Shown here piece by piece: positions 18,070 through 26,672 of a stretch of DNA of 64,000 nt. The notes under the pieces are model-generated. The model had not been told where the DNA came from. It did not search any database and saw only the letters and a program-made list of their open reading frames with translations. The position numbers and the translations under genes were made by a program. Location: NCBI RefSeq assembly GCF_026870155.1, contig NZ_CP113975.1:2294001-2358000 (forward strand), written 5' to 3'. How positions within the stretch are numbered: position 1 is the stretch's first letter; each line of letters begins with the position of its first letter. The DNA is from Flavobacterium marginilacus. GTDB lineage: Bacteria > Bacteroidota > Bacteroidia > Flavobacteriales > Flavobacteriaceae.

Positions 18070-18639
18070 ATAGTTTTTTTGTTCGTTTCGTTTATCTAGT
18101 TCTCTTTCTAAATTTTTCAATTCTTCAATATATTCTTTTCTATTTTTCTTATACAGTTTTGAAAAATCTATCTCGTTATAATATTTAATCAAATTTTCAA
18201 GTTCAATTTTTGTTAAATCCGTTGGATTTTTGAAGCGGATAGAACTATCGAATTCAGCTTCGTATTTTTCATTTAGTATTTCTGTTGCTTTCGTTTTTGA
18301 CGGAATATTATTTAAGTTAACTAATTTGAACTTGTTTTTCTGCAATTCAGTTTCTCCAATAATTTTCAAATATTCTGCAATAATACTTTGGTCGATTTCT
18401 ATAATGCCTTTTCCGAATTTATGTCTATCTGTACCGTTTTTTTTCACTCCAGAAATCCAGTAACCATTTCCAGTTTCAATGTCAAAATAGTTGCTAGAAA
18501 AACCTTTTCCTTTTTGATAAACATTTCCATTAAAGTAAATTGTTTTTCCCGTTTTCGAAAAGAAGCATTTTCCAATCTGTGCTTGTCCATCATGATTTGC
18601 TCCAGTTTCAATTTCAACGTATACAATTTCAGATTTCAT
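18064..18639 (-). CDS. Cassette I: conserved hypothetical protein
   Basis: 191 residues. The N-terminal half (IVYVEIETGANHDGQAQIGK, FFSKTGKTIYFNGNVYQK, FDIETGNGYWISGVKKNGTD) resembles a small bacterial family of unknown function that I have seen in many genomes, sometimes in cassettes. The C-terminal half is helical and charged (KNRKEYIEELKNLERELDK). The TAA stop lies inside the attC core box (reading GCCTAAC), so gene and recombination site overlap. No promoter of its own is evident. Confidence 0.72.
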   Translation of the reverse strand: MKSEIVYVEIETGANHDGQAQIGKCFFSKTGKTIYFNGNVYQKGKGFSSNYFDIETGNGYWISGVKKNGTDRHKFGKGIIEIDQSIIAEYLKIIGETELQKNKFKLVNLNNIPSKTKATEILNEKYEAEFDSSIRFKNPTDLTKIELENLIKYYNEIDFSKLYKKNRKEYIEELKNLERELDKRNEQKNYA

Positions 18640-18693
18640 TTTATACTTAAATGGTTATTGTTATTACGATTTTAGTTTCTTCAGTAAAATTAT

Positions 18694-18826
18694 GCCTAAC
18701 GTGTCGCTACTACAGCGGGTTTGGGACTAAATTAAGCCCATTCTTCGGATTTGCCAAATCATTTCAAATGCAAAACCATTTTTCCATTAAGCCTATTGCC
18801 CAAATCCGTTGTAGTAGCTGTTATGG
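18694..18826 (-). repeat. attC-like site 9 (family b), of cassette J
   Basis: Boxes GCCTAAC / GTTATGG. Stem GCTACTACAGCGG/CCGTTGTAGTAGC. Confidence 0.87.
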
Positions 18827-18833
18827 ATAGGCT

Positions 18834-19394
18834 TTATTGTACCTTTAATCCTTTCAAAAATTCATTAAATTTCTTTATATTCTCATCGTAAGTTTCTGGT
18901 GTAGAACAAAAATGAACAAATAGATAAGCACTTGAAGTTTCAAGTAAAACAAATTGATTGTGATAGACATGTTTTTTGAAAATATAAAATACGCGAGAAC
19001 TTACTCCATGCTTAACTTTTTTAAAATCTCTTTTATTTCTACCATACCAAGTATATTGATCACTAAATAAAGTAGGTTTTCCAAATGTGTTACCTGTAAT
19101 GTAGATTCTCTGAAAATCTTTAAAGTTTTCAAAGCGATTCTTTTTAAAAGCAGTTATCATAATAGCGTTCTCTATTCCATTAACTTTCGGCATAACTCCA
19201 CCATACATATTTGACGGTAAATCTGAATCTACTTTAAGCCAATCTGGTTTCTCTATAGAATAATCATTTTCATAATCGTTGTAAGATGATGTTTCAACAG
19301 CATTTATCTTCTGTTCTGTAATTTTCACCATAGTGGTGTCAACTTGTGAAATACAGAATATTGGGAATAATAGGGAAAGAAATAAATATTTCAT
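18834..19394 (-). CDS. Cassette J: exported protein of unknown function
   Basis: 186 residues. MKYLFLSLLFPIFCISQ is a Sec signal peptide typical of Flavobacterium (cleavage near SQ). The mature part contains KPDWLKVDSDLPSNMYGGVMP and RVFYIFKKHVYHNQFVLLET, with no motif that I can name. Start and stop lie within about 35 and 10 bp of the cassette ends, and no TAnnTTTG promoter is visible. Confidence 0.7.
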   Translation of the reverse strand: MKYLFLSLLFPIFCISQVDTTMVKITEQKINAVETSSYNDYENDYSIEKPDWLKVDSDLPSNMYGGVMPKVNGIENAIMITAFKKNRFENFKDFQRIYITGNTFGKPTLFSDQYTWYGRNKRDFKKVKHGVSSRVFYIFKKHVYHNQFVLLETSSAYLFVHFCSTPETYDENIKKFNEFLKGLKVQ

Positions 19395-19422
19395 TTTTAA
19401 AATTTAGTTGTTTTAAGCTTAT

Positions 19423-19555
19423 CCATAACGTTCTCGCGCTACAAGCGGTTTGGGACTAAATTAGCGTTATTTTTCGGTTTAGCCAAATTCTTGCAAATAC
19501 AAAACCATATTTCAATTAAGCCAATTGCCCAAATCGCTTGTAGCGTGTGTTATGG
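19423..19555 (-). repeat. attC-like site 10 (family c), of cassette G copy 2
   Basis: Boxes CCATAAC / GTTATGG. Matches site 6 apart from the left box. Confidence 0.87.
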
Positions 19556-19875
19556 TGTGTAGCTTGACGATTGCTGAGCACGAACGATTTGACATTTCAA
19601 TTATCGATTCCTATTTCGGTAGCTTTTCTGCCTTCCGATTTTCCGTTCCAAATAGTTTCACGCTTTTAAGTTTCAATTTCGGTTAATTCTCAAAAAAAAG
19701 CGACAAAAAAAATCCGCTTTCGGTTTTCCACAAAGCGGTTTAACGTTTGTTTGTCCGCAACAATTAAGCGTCGAATTTCGGTTCAGATTTTCGTCGGCTC
19801 GGTTTCTGTTTCGGTTTGTATTTTTCGGATTAAAACTCCTGATAAAAATTGTCTGTTGATCGTCGGAGCTATACA
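19556..19875 (-). other. Cassette G copy 2: ORF-less repeated cassette
   Basis: Appears identical by eye to the body at 17121-17440, including its attC; inserted between gene cassettes J and K. Confidence 0.65.
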
Positions 19876-20007
19876 CCATAACGTTCTGGTACTACAGCGG
19901 GTTTGGGACTATATTAAGCCCATTCTTCGGATTTGCCAAATCATTCAGATACAAAACTATCTTTCCATTAAGCCAATTGCCCAAATCCGTTGTAGTAGCT
20001 GTTAGTG
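19876..20007 (-). repeat. attC-like site 11 (family b), of cassette K
   Basis: Boxes CCATAAC / GTTAGTG. Stem GTACTACAGCGG/CCGTTGTAGTAG. Confidence 0.86.
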
Positions 20008-20018
20008 GCTGTGCATTA

Positions 20019-20396
20019 TTATCTTTCTATATCACTTCTAAATTTTCCTTTTTCATATTCGAATAGGATTACTTTTTCACCAGAAACTTTGTCAACTTCT
20101 CCATATGTAATTTTTGCTTTATTTTTCTCAAACCATTCTTTCCAAACTTTTATTTCCTCTATTGTTGGACTATAAGTTAACCCGGAATAGTTTAAATCGT
20201 ATTTTTTTGGCTTAATCCCAGACAAATTAGCCATCAAATTCGGTAAATGAATTTCATAACCTTTACCTGTTAAAATTCCACTTTCTATTTCCAATATTGA
20301 CGAGTAAACAAGTTCAGAAGCGGAAACTTCAGTTTGAATTGTCTGACTATAAGAATAGAAACTTAATAATAACGTTAGGTAAAGAAATTTTCTCAT
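20019..20396 (-). CDS. Cassette K: small exported protein of unknown function
   Basis: 125 residues with signal peptide MRKFLYLTLLLSFYSYSQ. The mature part includes ELVYSSILEIESGILTGKGY and a C-terminal Lys/Glu-rich segment (KVSGEKVILFEYEKGKFRSD). No family is recognised and no internal promoter is seen. The cassette ends GTTAGTGGC/GCCACTAAC pair perfectly. Confidence 0.68.
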   Translation of the reverse strand: MRKFLYLTLLLSFYSYSQTIQTEVSASELVYSSILEIESGILTGKGYEIHLPNLMANLSGIKPKKYDLNYSGLTYSPTIEEIKVWKEWFEKNKAKITYGEVDKVSGEKVILFEYEKGKFRSDIER

Positions 20397-20435
20397 TTTA
20401 TATATTTTTTCTTATATGCAGGATCTTTGCATAGC

Positions 20436-20569
20436 CACTAACGTGATCGGGCTAGGCGAAGTGCCTTCTTTAGCCCGCTTCACTAATAATTGCTAAAATA
20501 GCCAAATTTTTTAATTTGTACTATTTTATCCATAGAAGCGGAAGGCATTTTGCTTAGCCCGTGTTATGC
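20436..20569 (-). repeat. attC-like site 12 (family d), of cassette F copy 2
   Basis: Boxes CACTAAC / GTTATGC. Matches site 5 apart from the left box. Confidence 0.82.
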
Positions 20570-20962
20570 GTAGTTACTGATCTATTTACAATCTATATTT
20601 TTACTCAGTAACGGAGTTGGATAGACTATCTTATCTTTTCTAACCGCAATCAAAATCAATGAAACCAAATTATTTATTGTGCTTAGCAAACCTGCTAGGC
20701 GAAGTTAATAATGGGCTTTTAGGGCTCTATTTTTTTGTGATTTTAAGTTAGTGAAACTAAATGATTTATCCTATGTATTGACTTTGTCATTTATTTTTAA
20801 TAACTTAGCCAAGTCTTGTACGTTGTCAAACGTATTGAAAGTGAACTTTCTACGATTCCCAATCGAAAGACTTGAAGCCTAAATGCTTTATTCTTTAAAA
20901 TCACAAAAAAAATATCCCGAAAATTCATTGTGCAAGAAACTCCGTAGTCTACTGCCAATTAC
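20570..20962 (-). ncRNA. Cassette F copy 2: ORF-less, conserved secondary structure
   Basis: Appears identical by eye to copy 1 (16595-16987), with the same long stem and junction; duplicated together with its family d site. Confidence 0.5.
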
Positions 20963-21095
20963 GCATAACGTTCCCTTGCTACAAGAGGTTTGGGGTTAAA
21001 TTAAGCCTTATTTTCGGATTTGCCTAAACTTCCCAAACACAAGACCATTTTTAAATTAAGCCAAATGCCCAAATCTCTTGTAGCAAGTGTTGGCA
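20963..21095 (-). repeat. attC-like site 13 (family a), of cassette L
   Basis: Boxes GCATAAC / GTTGGCA. The right box departs from GTTA and is matched exactly by TGCCAAC at 21805. Confidence 0.86.
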
Positions 21096-21107
21096 GATCG
21101 TAGCTCT

Positions 21108-21398
21108 TTATAGTTCAATTTGGATACTTACTTTTCCACCAAATCCTTTTTCTACAATGTCATACAAAGTTTTCAGAGTCAAATTACTTCCGTTATTTTC
21201 AATTCTTGAAATATATTCTCTTTTTTTATCAACTAAACCGCCAAGTTCAGTTTGCGTTAAATGCTTTTCTTCTCGAGCTTTTTTTAGTAACAAGCCAATT
21301 TTGAAACCTTGAAAATCTCTTTCAAGTTCATCACGTCTTTCGGTTCCTTTTTCCCCGTAAACATTGTCTTTAATGTCTTTCCAACTTTTAGTTTCCAT
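21108..21398 (-). CDS. higA: Cassette L: HigA-type XRE antitoxin
   Basis: 96 residues. KIGLLLKKAREEKHLTQTELGGL then VDKKREYISRIENNGSNLTL is an HTH_3/XRE domain (residues about 33-80), the DNA-binding fold of HigA antitoxins. It follows the toxin gene by 3 bp, the toxin-first order typical of higBA. It should neutralise the toxin and repress the operon through the palindrome at 21753-21768. The gene symbol reflects family type, not proven orthology. Confidence 0.82.
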   Translation of the reverse strand: METKSWKDIKDNVYGEKGTERRDELERDFQGFKIGLLLKKAREEKHLTQTELGGLVDKKREYISRIENNGSNLTLKTLYDIVEKGFGGKVSIQIEL

Positions 21399-21401
21399 AA
21401 T

Positions 21402-21743
21402 TTATTTGTTTTTTTCTTCGTAGTATTTTTTCATTAATCTCAATGCTTTTTCAATCTCATTTTTGGGAGTTTTTTGCGTTTTTTTCTGAAAGCCATTGAG
21501 TAGTATTACGAGTTTTCCATTGTCAAAAAAACAAAATACTCGCCAAATATTTGAAGCTAATTGGATTCTCGCTTCATATAAACCATTTGTTCCCTCCATT
21601 GATTTAAGATAATTGGAAGGAACTCTTTCTAAAGTTTCTATTGCTTCAATAATTTTAAAGATTTTATCTTGAACCTTTTTCGGTTGTTCAAGAAGAAAAT
21701 CTTCAAAGTAATTTTCATATGCTATAACTTCACGTACTTTCAT
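21402..21743 (-). CDS. higB: Cassette L: HigB/RelE-superfamily toxin (Gp49-like)
   Basis: 113 residues. YFEDFLLEQPKKVQDKIFKI then IEAIETLERVPSNYLKSMEG, then GLYEARIQLASNIWRVFCFF and LVILLNGFQKKTQKTPKNEI match the phage-derived Gp49-like/HigB mRNA-interferase fold, with the basic KKTQKTP loop and the conserved Arg in IWRVFC. It is full length for the family. The start at 21743 lies 5 nt from the -7 box, so the mRNA is probably leaderless. Confidence 0.85.
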   Translation of the reverse strand: MKVREVIAYENYFEDFLLEQPKKVQDKIFKIIEAIETLERVPSNYLKSMEGTNGLYEARIQLASNIWRVFCFFDNGKLVILLNGFQKKTQKTPKNEIEKALRLMKKYYEEKNK

Positions 21744-21747
21744 TTTT

Positions 21748-21779
21748 CAAAGGTAACTTAAAAGTTACACAACTGCAAA
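21748..21779 (-). promoter_or_regulatory. higBA promoter with embedded operator palindrome
   Basis: On the minus strand TTTG, 20 nt, TACCTTTG: an exact Bacteroidota consensus. The 7-bp-arm palindrome GTAACTTTTAAGTTAC (21753-21768) lies between the two elements, overlapping the -7 box, and is a natural HigA autoregulation site. Confidence 0.7.
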
Positions 21780-21804
21780 TCGCGTTCGTATTTTCTGCTA
21801 TGTC

Positions 21805-21937
21805 TGCCAACGTTCCCTTGCTACAAGAGGTTTGGGATTAAATTAAGCCTTATTTTCGGATTTGCCTAAACTTCCCAAATACAAAACCATTTTTAAATTA
21901 AGCCAAATGCCCAAATCTCTTGTAGCAAGTGTTAGCG
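21805..21937 (-). repeat. attC-like site 14 (family a), of cassette M
   Basis: Boxes TGCCAAC / GTTAGCG. Perfect 12-bp stem. Confidence 0.88.
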
Positions 21938-21944
21938 GTAGGTA

Positions 21945-22772
21945 TTATTTTAGTACGCTATTAATATGATTTATAGATACACATCCACTAATTCCAATCG
22001 AATTATTGGTAACTGCGTCCGCAAACAATTTATTTACTTTCACTTGGCTAATTCCACCAAATGCAATGTCAACGCCAAGATTTGCACTTAAATTCGAAAG
22101 TTGTTGAGAAGTGTTTGCATATGGGTTTAAAATAAATGTAGCAATTCCAATAACTTCATCTTCTGTACTACCAATTTTTAATATTGGGCCTCCTGAATTT
22201 CCCTTATTCATTGTTAAATCAAGCCAAGAAACTTCTCTATTCATTTCAGTATTATCTTGCAATTTAATTTTATCAGTCCATTTTGTTGACAATATTCCAG
22301 TTGATACAAACTGTTGTTCTATTCCCAAAGGATAACCTACTGAATAAACTTGTTCTCCTTCGTTTACATTTTCAAATTTTCCAAGTTTTAAAAAATCATA
22401 AGAAACCGCCGTTTTTATTGATGGTTCAAGAAAACAATAATCATAAATCAAAGCATCTCTGTATCCTGCTTCAAAAAGATAAGTATAAATTCCCAATTCT
22501 ATTTTTTCTCCGGAGATAAATTCAGCTGTAATTTTCTTTAAATGAATTTGTTTTGTGGTTTCGTCTACAGTAATTGCTGGTTGAATTACGTGCCAGCAAG
22601 TAATTATTTGTCCTGATTTTGAAACAACAAAACCAGTACCCGAAGGCTTGTCATCTATTAATATTCTAACAACAGATTTTTTTGCGTGAAGTAGTCTTTG
22701 TTTATCTATTGATTGTCCGTTCATTTTAGTAAAAAATGTAAAAGTTAAAAGTGCAATTAAGATTTTTTTCAT
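21945..22772 (-). CDS. Cassette M: exported trypsin-like serine protease (S1/HtrA-type, no PDZ)
   Basis: 275 residues with signal peptide MKKILIALLTFTFFTKMNGQ. Catalytic residues are readable: His61 in GQIITCWHVIQ, Asp106 in YRDALIYD and Ser193 in MNKGNSGGPIL. YSVGYPLGIEQQFVSTGILS is the typical strand before the serine loop. The length leaves no room for a PDZ domain. The protein is probably periplasmic or secreted. It is the only recognisable enzyme among the single-gene cassettes. No promoter is found inside the cassette. Confidence 0.85.
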   Translation of the reverse strand: MKKILIALLTFTFFTKMNGQSIDKQRLLHAKKSVVRILIDDKPSGTGFVVSKSGQIITCWHVIQPAITVDETTKQIHLKKITAEFISGEKIELGIYTYLFEAGYRDALIYDYCFLEPSIKTAVSYDFLKLGKFENVNEGEQVYSVGYPLGIEQQFVSTGILSTKWTDKIKLQDNTEMNREVSWLDLTMNKGNSGGPILKIGSTEDEVIGIATFILNPYANTSQQLSNLSANLGVDIAFGGISQVKVNKLFADAVTNNSIGISGCVSINHINSVLK

Positions 22773-22824
22773 ACTTTTTTAAAGTTTTCTGTATATTACT
22801 GGATGTCTTCTCTGGGATACTTAC

Positions 22825-22957
22825 CGCTAACGTGTTGCTACTACAGCGGGTTTGGGATTAAATTAAGACCAATTTTCGGATTTGCCAAATAATTCCAGAT
22901 ACAAAACCAACTTTCCATTAAGCCTAATGCCCAAATCCGTTGTAGTAGCTGTTATGC
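22825..22957 (-). repeat. attC-like site 15 (family b), of cassette N
   Basis: Boxes CGCTAAC / GTTATGC. Stem GCTACTACAGCGG/CCGTTGTAGTAGC. Confidence 0.87.
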
Positions 22958-23332
22958 CTTCGTGCTTTTTTCTATATTGGTTTTATTCACTTCCTTTCCA
23001 TAAATGTCAAGGTTTTTCTCTTTGGAATATATTTTCCAATTCTTTATTAATTCAACAAACTGAATTTCGGTACAATTATCAAATTTTTTTAAAGCAAAAT
23101 ACATTGCGGTTATAGAAATTGACCTAAGCTTTGAGCGATGTCTTTCTTGGCATTTTGGACACCACATCATTGGAGCTTGAATATTTTTTTCGGCTCTAAT
23201 TTGATTCAGTTTATTATCTAATTCAGCTACAAGTTTAAACTGTTTTGTAATTGTCAAATTTTCTTTCCAATTTTCTTTTAAAAGCTGTTTTAATTCAGGA
23301 AACCAAATTGTATGTGCTTCTCCAGTTGACAT
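22952..23332 (-). CDS. Cassette N gene 2: small protein with one CxxC
   Basis: 126 residues. MMWCPKCQERHRSKLRS has a CxxC that could bind zinc (with nearby His) or form a disulfide. The remainder is helical and Lys-rich. The TAA stop overlaps the attC core (GGCATAAC). It is separated by 10 bp from the upstream 66-aa gene, so the two form a bicistronic cassette. Function unknown. Confidence 0.65.
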   Translation of the reverse strand: MSTGEAHTIWFPELKQLLKENWKENLTITKQFKLVAELDNKLNQIRAEKNIQAPMMWCPKCQERHRSKLRSISITAMYFALKKFDNCTEIQFVELIKNWKIYSKEKNLDIYGKEVNKTNIEKSTKA

Positions 23333-23342
23333 TTATTTTCTT

Positions 23343-23543
23343 TTATATTATATCGTCATTTTCGTGGTTTTCTTTTTCAATATCATTCATCTCTTCGTGT
23401 GTCAATCCATACGGTGCACCACCAGAAGTGTATCCCACAATAAAAGCAAAATTTTCATCGCTATCAAATTCAACGTCTTCAGCTTTTATTTCTTTATTTC
23501 GTTTACGATTTTTTCTTTCGCTCATCTTTCGGTTTTTTAGCAT
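23343..23543 (-). CDS. Cassette N gene 1: small acidic protein
   Basis: 66 residues, or 60 if it starts at the second ATG (23525, MSERKNRKRNKEIK). A basic N-terminus is followed by an acidic body and the motif FAFIVGYTSGGAPYGLTHEE, which looks like a conserved segment of small bacterial proteins of unknown role. It starts 4-22 bp from the cassette end and therefore lacks its own promoter. Confidence 0.6.
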   Translation of the reverse strand: MLKNRKMSERKNRKRNKEIKAEDVEFDSDENFAFIVGYTSGGAPYGLTHEEMNDIEKENHENDDII

Positions 23544-23546
23544 GAG

Positions 23547-23679
23547 GCATAACGTCCCCTTGCTACAAGAGGTTTGGGGTTAAATTAAGCCTTATTTTCG
23601 GATTTGCCTAAACATTCCAAATACAAGAGCATTTTCAAATTAAGCCAATTGCCCAAATCGCTTGTAACAAGTGTTAGGC
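23547..23679 (-). repeat. attC-like site 16 (family a), of cassette O copy 1
   Basis: Boxes GCATAAC / GTTAGGC. Variant right arm CGCTTGTAACAAG, shared only with site 24. Confidence 0.86.
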
Positions 23680-24006
23680 GAGGGTTGTTTTTGTCGAAAA
23701 TACGATTTTAACCGCAAATTTCTCAAGTTTCTGTTGGCAGATTCCAATTTTCACGTTTCTGCTTTTCGGTTTGTAATTTTCGATGTTTTTTTACTTTTCC
23801 GTTTTTTTGGTTTCTGCTTTTATAGATTCCAACTTTCAAACGTCTGTTTTATAAATTCCAATTTTCACGCTTCTGTTTTCAAGATTTCAATTTATCAAGT
23901 TTCTGTTGGCGATTCCAATTTTCACGCTTCTGCTTTATAAATTTCCTGCGAGCTACAAACTTCATTTCCAAATCGGATTTATCTGCGTATTTTCGGCACA
24001 ACTCTC
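23680..24006 (-). other. Cassette O copy 1: ORF-less cassette with degenerate repeats
   Basis: At least four degenerate units around GATTCCAATTTTCACG(C/T)TTCTG. Complementary ends GTTAGGCGAG / CTCGCCTAAC. The second copy (28077-28403) looks identical. The 89-aa plus-strand frame is a by-product of the repeats. Confidence 0.6.
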
Positions 24007-24138
24007 GCCTAACGTGTTGCTACTACAGCGGGTTTGGGATTAAATTAAGCCTTATTTTCGGATTTGCCAAATCATCCAAACACAAAACCATTTTTCCATT
24101 AAGCCAATTGCCCAAATCCGTTGTAGTAGCGGTTATGT
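24007..24138 (-). repeat. attC-like site 17 (family b), of cassette P
   Basis: Boxes GCCTAAC / GTTATGT. Stem GCTACTACAGCGG/CCGTTGTAGTAGC. Confidence 0.87.
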
Positions 24139-24466
24139 GTGGTCGCGACACGAACGGAAAGCACGTCAGAAACTCGATTTCGATTATCTATTCCAATTGC
24201 ACAAAGCTTTTCCGCCTTCCGATTGTCGATTCCAATTATTTTCATAGTTTCAATTTTTAAAGTCGTTTATTAATCCTCAAAATAAATCGACAAAAAATAT
24301 TCCGCTTCGATTATCAAAAAAAGTGATTAACATTTGCTTTTCCACAACAATTAAAAAACGATTTGCGCTTCAATTTTCAGCTTGCTCGGTTTCTGTCTCA
24401 ATTAATCATTTTCGTCTCTAAAATTCCTGATTAAAATTGTCTGCTTCTCGTTCACGGAGCGATCAC
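24139..24466 (-). other. Cassette P: ORF-less cassette (D/G family)
   Basis: Homologous to cassette D (GACACGAACGG, TTCCGCCTTCCGATT, CTCGTTCACGGAGC) but carrying a different attC family (b rather than e). Ends GTTATGTGTG / CACACATAAC (one mismatch). Confidence 0.6.
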
Positions 24467-24599
24467 ACATAACGTTCCCTTGCTACAAGAGGTTTGGGAT
24501 TAAATTAAGCCTTATTTTCGGATTTGCCTAAACTTCCCAAATACAAGACCATTTTTAAATTAAGCCAAATGCCCAAATCTCTTGTAGCAAGTGTTACCA
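24467..24599 (-). repeat. attC-like site 18 (family a), of cassette Q
   Basis: Boxes ACATAAC / GTTACCA. Perfect 12-bp stem. Confidence 0.88.
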
Positions 24600-24611
24600 G
24601 CAGTTATTATT

Positions 24612-25424
24612 TTATATAGAAATGTATATTGCACCATTATGGTTTTTCGCATAACTATGCATTAATAAAAATAATTTACAGTATTCTAATCTTAATAAAT
24701 CAATTGGTCTTTTATTTAGAAAAACTATACCTTCTCTAATTGGAAGAATTGAATTGTTTTTCAAATCTTTCATATTTATAAAGTAGACTTTATCTTGTTT
24801 TGAATTATAAATAGTTATTCTGCAATAATCAATTTTATTGCAGTCTGTATGCCCTGTAATAGTTTTATTTCCTATGAATTTATGAACTTGTCCAACAATT
24901 TCATTTTTAGCATTATAGATTCTAGCCGTACTTCTATATTCTTTGGTCTCATATGGTTCTTCTCTTTTATCTGCAAAATTATAATCAAATTTTTCAGTAT
25001 TTATTTTTGAAATAATATCTTTCTTTATGTATTCGACAAGAATTTTAAATTCGTTAAGGTCAAAATTAATTTTGTCATCGTATTTTAGAAATGAAAGTCT
25101 AGTATCAAAATTATTCGGAAGATAATTTTTGAAGTCAGTTTTAGGATAAAAATAGGTATATACATCTTGAGTAAATTCAGGAAATGAAGTGTCAAAACTC
25201 AATTTGTTTTGGTTGTCTGGTAAGGTGATATACATTAAAATAACATCAGCTCTAATATAGTTCCAATTTATACTTTTAACTTCGGCTTTGAAATCATTCA
25301 TTTTATCTTCTTCTAATTTTAGAGAAATTACAATATTTCGACTATCTGGAGCATATTGTTTAAAATAACTATTAGAGAGAGAATCTTCTAATTTTTTTAA
25401 AATTGATTTTAAAATATTATTCAT
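24612..25424 (-). CDS. Cassette Q: hypothetical cytosolic protein
   Basis: 270 residues, no signal peptide or membrane segment. Segments such as SRNIVISLKLEEDKMNDFKA, STARIYNAKNEIVGQVHKFI and NKIDYCRITIYNSKQDKVYF suggest a mixed alpha/beta fold. No catalytic motif or family is recognised. No TAnnTTTG promoter occurs in the 55 bp between start and cassette end. Confidence 0.68.
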   Translation of the reverse strand: MNNILKSILKKLEDSLSNSYFKQYAPDSRNIVISLKLEEDKMNDFKAEVKSINWNYIRADVILMYITLPDNQNKLSFDTSFPEFTQDVYTYFYPKTDFKNYLPNNFDTRLSFLKYDDKINFDLNEFKILVEYIKKDIISKINTEKFDYNFADKREEPYETKEYRSTARIYNAKNEIVGQVHKFIGNKTITGHTDCNKIDYCRITIYNSKQDKVYFINMKDLKNNSILPIREGIVFLNKRPIDLLRLEYCKLFLLMHSYAKNHNGAIYISI

Positions 25425-25472
25425 TATAAAAGCAAGTAAATATTGTTGTATATATTTTTATTCGGTAATTGC

Positions 25473-25605
25473 TGGTAACGTTCTCGCGCTACAAGCGGTT
25501 TGGGACTAAATTAGCGTTATTTTTCGGTTTAGCCAAATTCTTGCAAATACAAAACCATATTTCAATTAAGCCAATTGCCCAAATCGCTTGTAGCGTGTGT
25601 TATGG
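25473..25605 (-). repeat. attC-like site 19 (family c), of cassette G copy 3
   Basis: Boxes TGGTAAC / GTTATGG. Interior matches sites 6 and 10. Confidence 0.87.
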
Positions 25606-25925
25606 TGTGTAGCTTGACGATTGCTGAGCACGAACGATTTGACATTTCAATTATCGATTCCTATTTCGGTAGCTTTTCTGCCTTCCGATTTTCCGTTCCA
25701 AATAGTTTCACGCTTTTAAGTTTCAATTTCGGTTAATTCTCAAAAAAAAGCGACAAAAAAAATCCGCTTTCGGTTTTCCACAAAGCGGTTTAACGTTTGT
25801 TTGTCCGCAACAATTAAGCGTCGAATTTCGGTTCAGATTTTCGTCGGCTCGGTTTCTGTTTCGGTTTGTATTTTTCGGATTAAAACTCCTGATAAAAATT
25901 GTCTGTTGATCGTCGGAGCTATACA
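25606..25925 (-). other. Cassette G copy 3: ORF-less repeated cassette
   Basis: Third copy, appearing identical to 17121-17440; lies between gene cassettes Q and R. Confidence 0.65.
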
Positions 25926-26058
25926 CCATAACGTTCCCTTGCTACAAGAGGTTTGGGATTAAATTAAGCCTTATTTTCGGATTTGCCTAAATTTCCCTAA
26001 TACAAGATCATTTATAAATTAAGCCAAATGTCCAAATCTCTTGTAGCAAGTGTTATGC
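25926..26058 (-). repeat. attC-like site 20 (family a), of cassette R
   Basis: Boxes CCATAAC / GTTATGC. Several base changes in the centre (CCCTAATACAAGATC). Confidence 0.86.
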
Positions 26059-26178
26059 GTTCGGCTTTTTATTTATATTTCAATTTCCATTTTGTGAAAG
26101 TCCATTTTTTCAATTAAAGTTAGGCTGTTTTTTGAATCTAAAAGATGCTGAGAACTAAAAATGGATTTTTCTGATTAT

Positions 26179-26508
26179 TTACTTTCTTGCTTGTTCCTTA
26201 TATTTTTCTATAAACTCTTTTGCTTCTCTTATGTTTTTAGGATATTCCGCATAATTCTGATAACTTGTTATGCCTCTGCTATTAGTTTCAATTTTTTGAT
26301 AAATATGGTCATAACGAAAACCGTTTTCAACTAAATATTGGACGACTTCCCATTTTTTATCATCCGTCTTTTTTGGAGGCCTGAATCTATGTGACAAAAG
26401 AGTCATTGATTTTCCACATTCTGAACAGGGATATAGTCTGTCAGAATCAGTTTCCAAAGGTCTATTTAAAGACTTTCTACAATCTATGCAAACGCTTTTA
26501 TATCCCAT
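26179..26508 (-). CDS. Cassette R: zinc-ribbon hypothetical protein
   Basis: 109 residues. Two Cys pairs, VCIDCRKS and YPCSECGKSM, form a likely zinc ribbon (residues about 6-35). They are followed by LLSHRFRPPKKTDDKKWEVV and a helical tail. I recall similar short zinc-ribbon proteins in many Bacteroidota; function unknown. About 120 bp of non-coding sequence separates the stop from its attC. No internal promoter is seen. Confidence 0.72.
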   Translation of the reverse strand: MGYKSVCIDCRKSLNRPLETDSDRLYPCSECGKSMTLLSHRFRPPKKTDDKKWEVVQYLVENGFRYDHIYQKIETNSRGITSYQNYAEYPKNIREAKEFIEKYKEQARK

Positions 26509-26539
26509 TTTGTCCGTTCTTCTGTTTTTTTAAGCTGAC

Positions 26540-26672
26540 GCATAACGTGTTGCTACTACAGCGGGTTTGGGATTAAATTAAGACCATTTTTTCGGATTTG
26601 CCAAATCATTCAGATACAAAACTATTATTCCATTAAGCCGATTGCCCAAATCCGTTGTAGTAGCTGTTACAG
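26540..26672 (-). repeat. attC-like site 21 (family b), of cassette H copy 2
   Basis: Boxes GCATAAC / GTTACAG. Interior nearly identical to site 7. Confidence 0.87.

Noticed and set aside
23671..23940. 89-residue plus-strand frame in cassette O, repeated at 28068-28337
   Set aside because: It begins inside the attC, reads the degenerate TTCCAATTTTCACG repeats and has Phe/Ser-rich nonsense composition; related cassettes A and H do not keep it.
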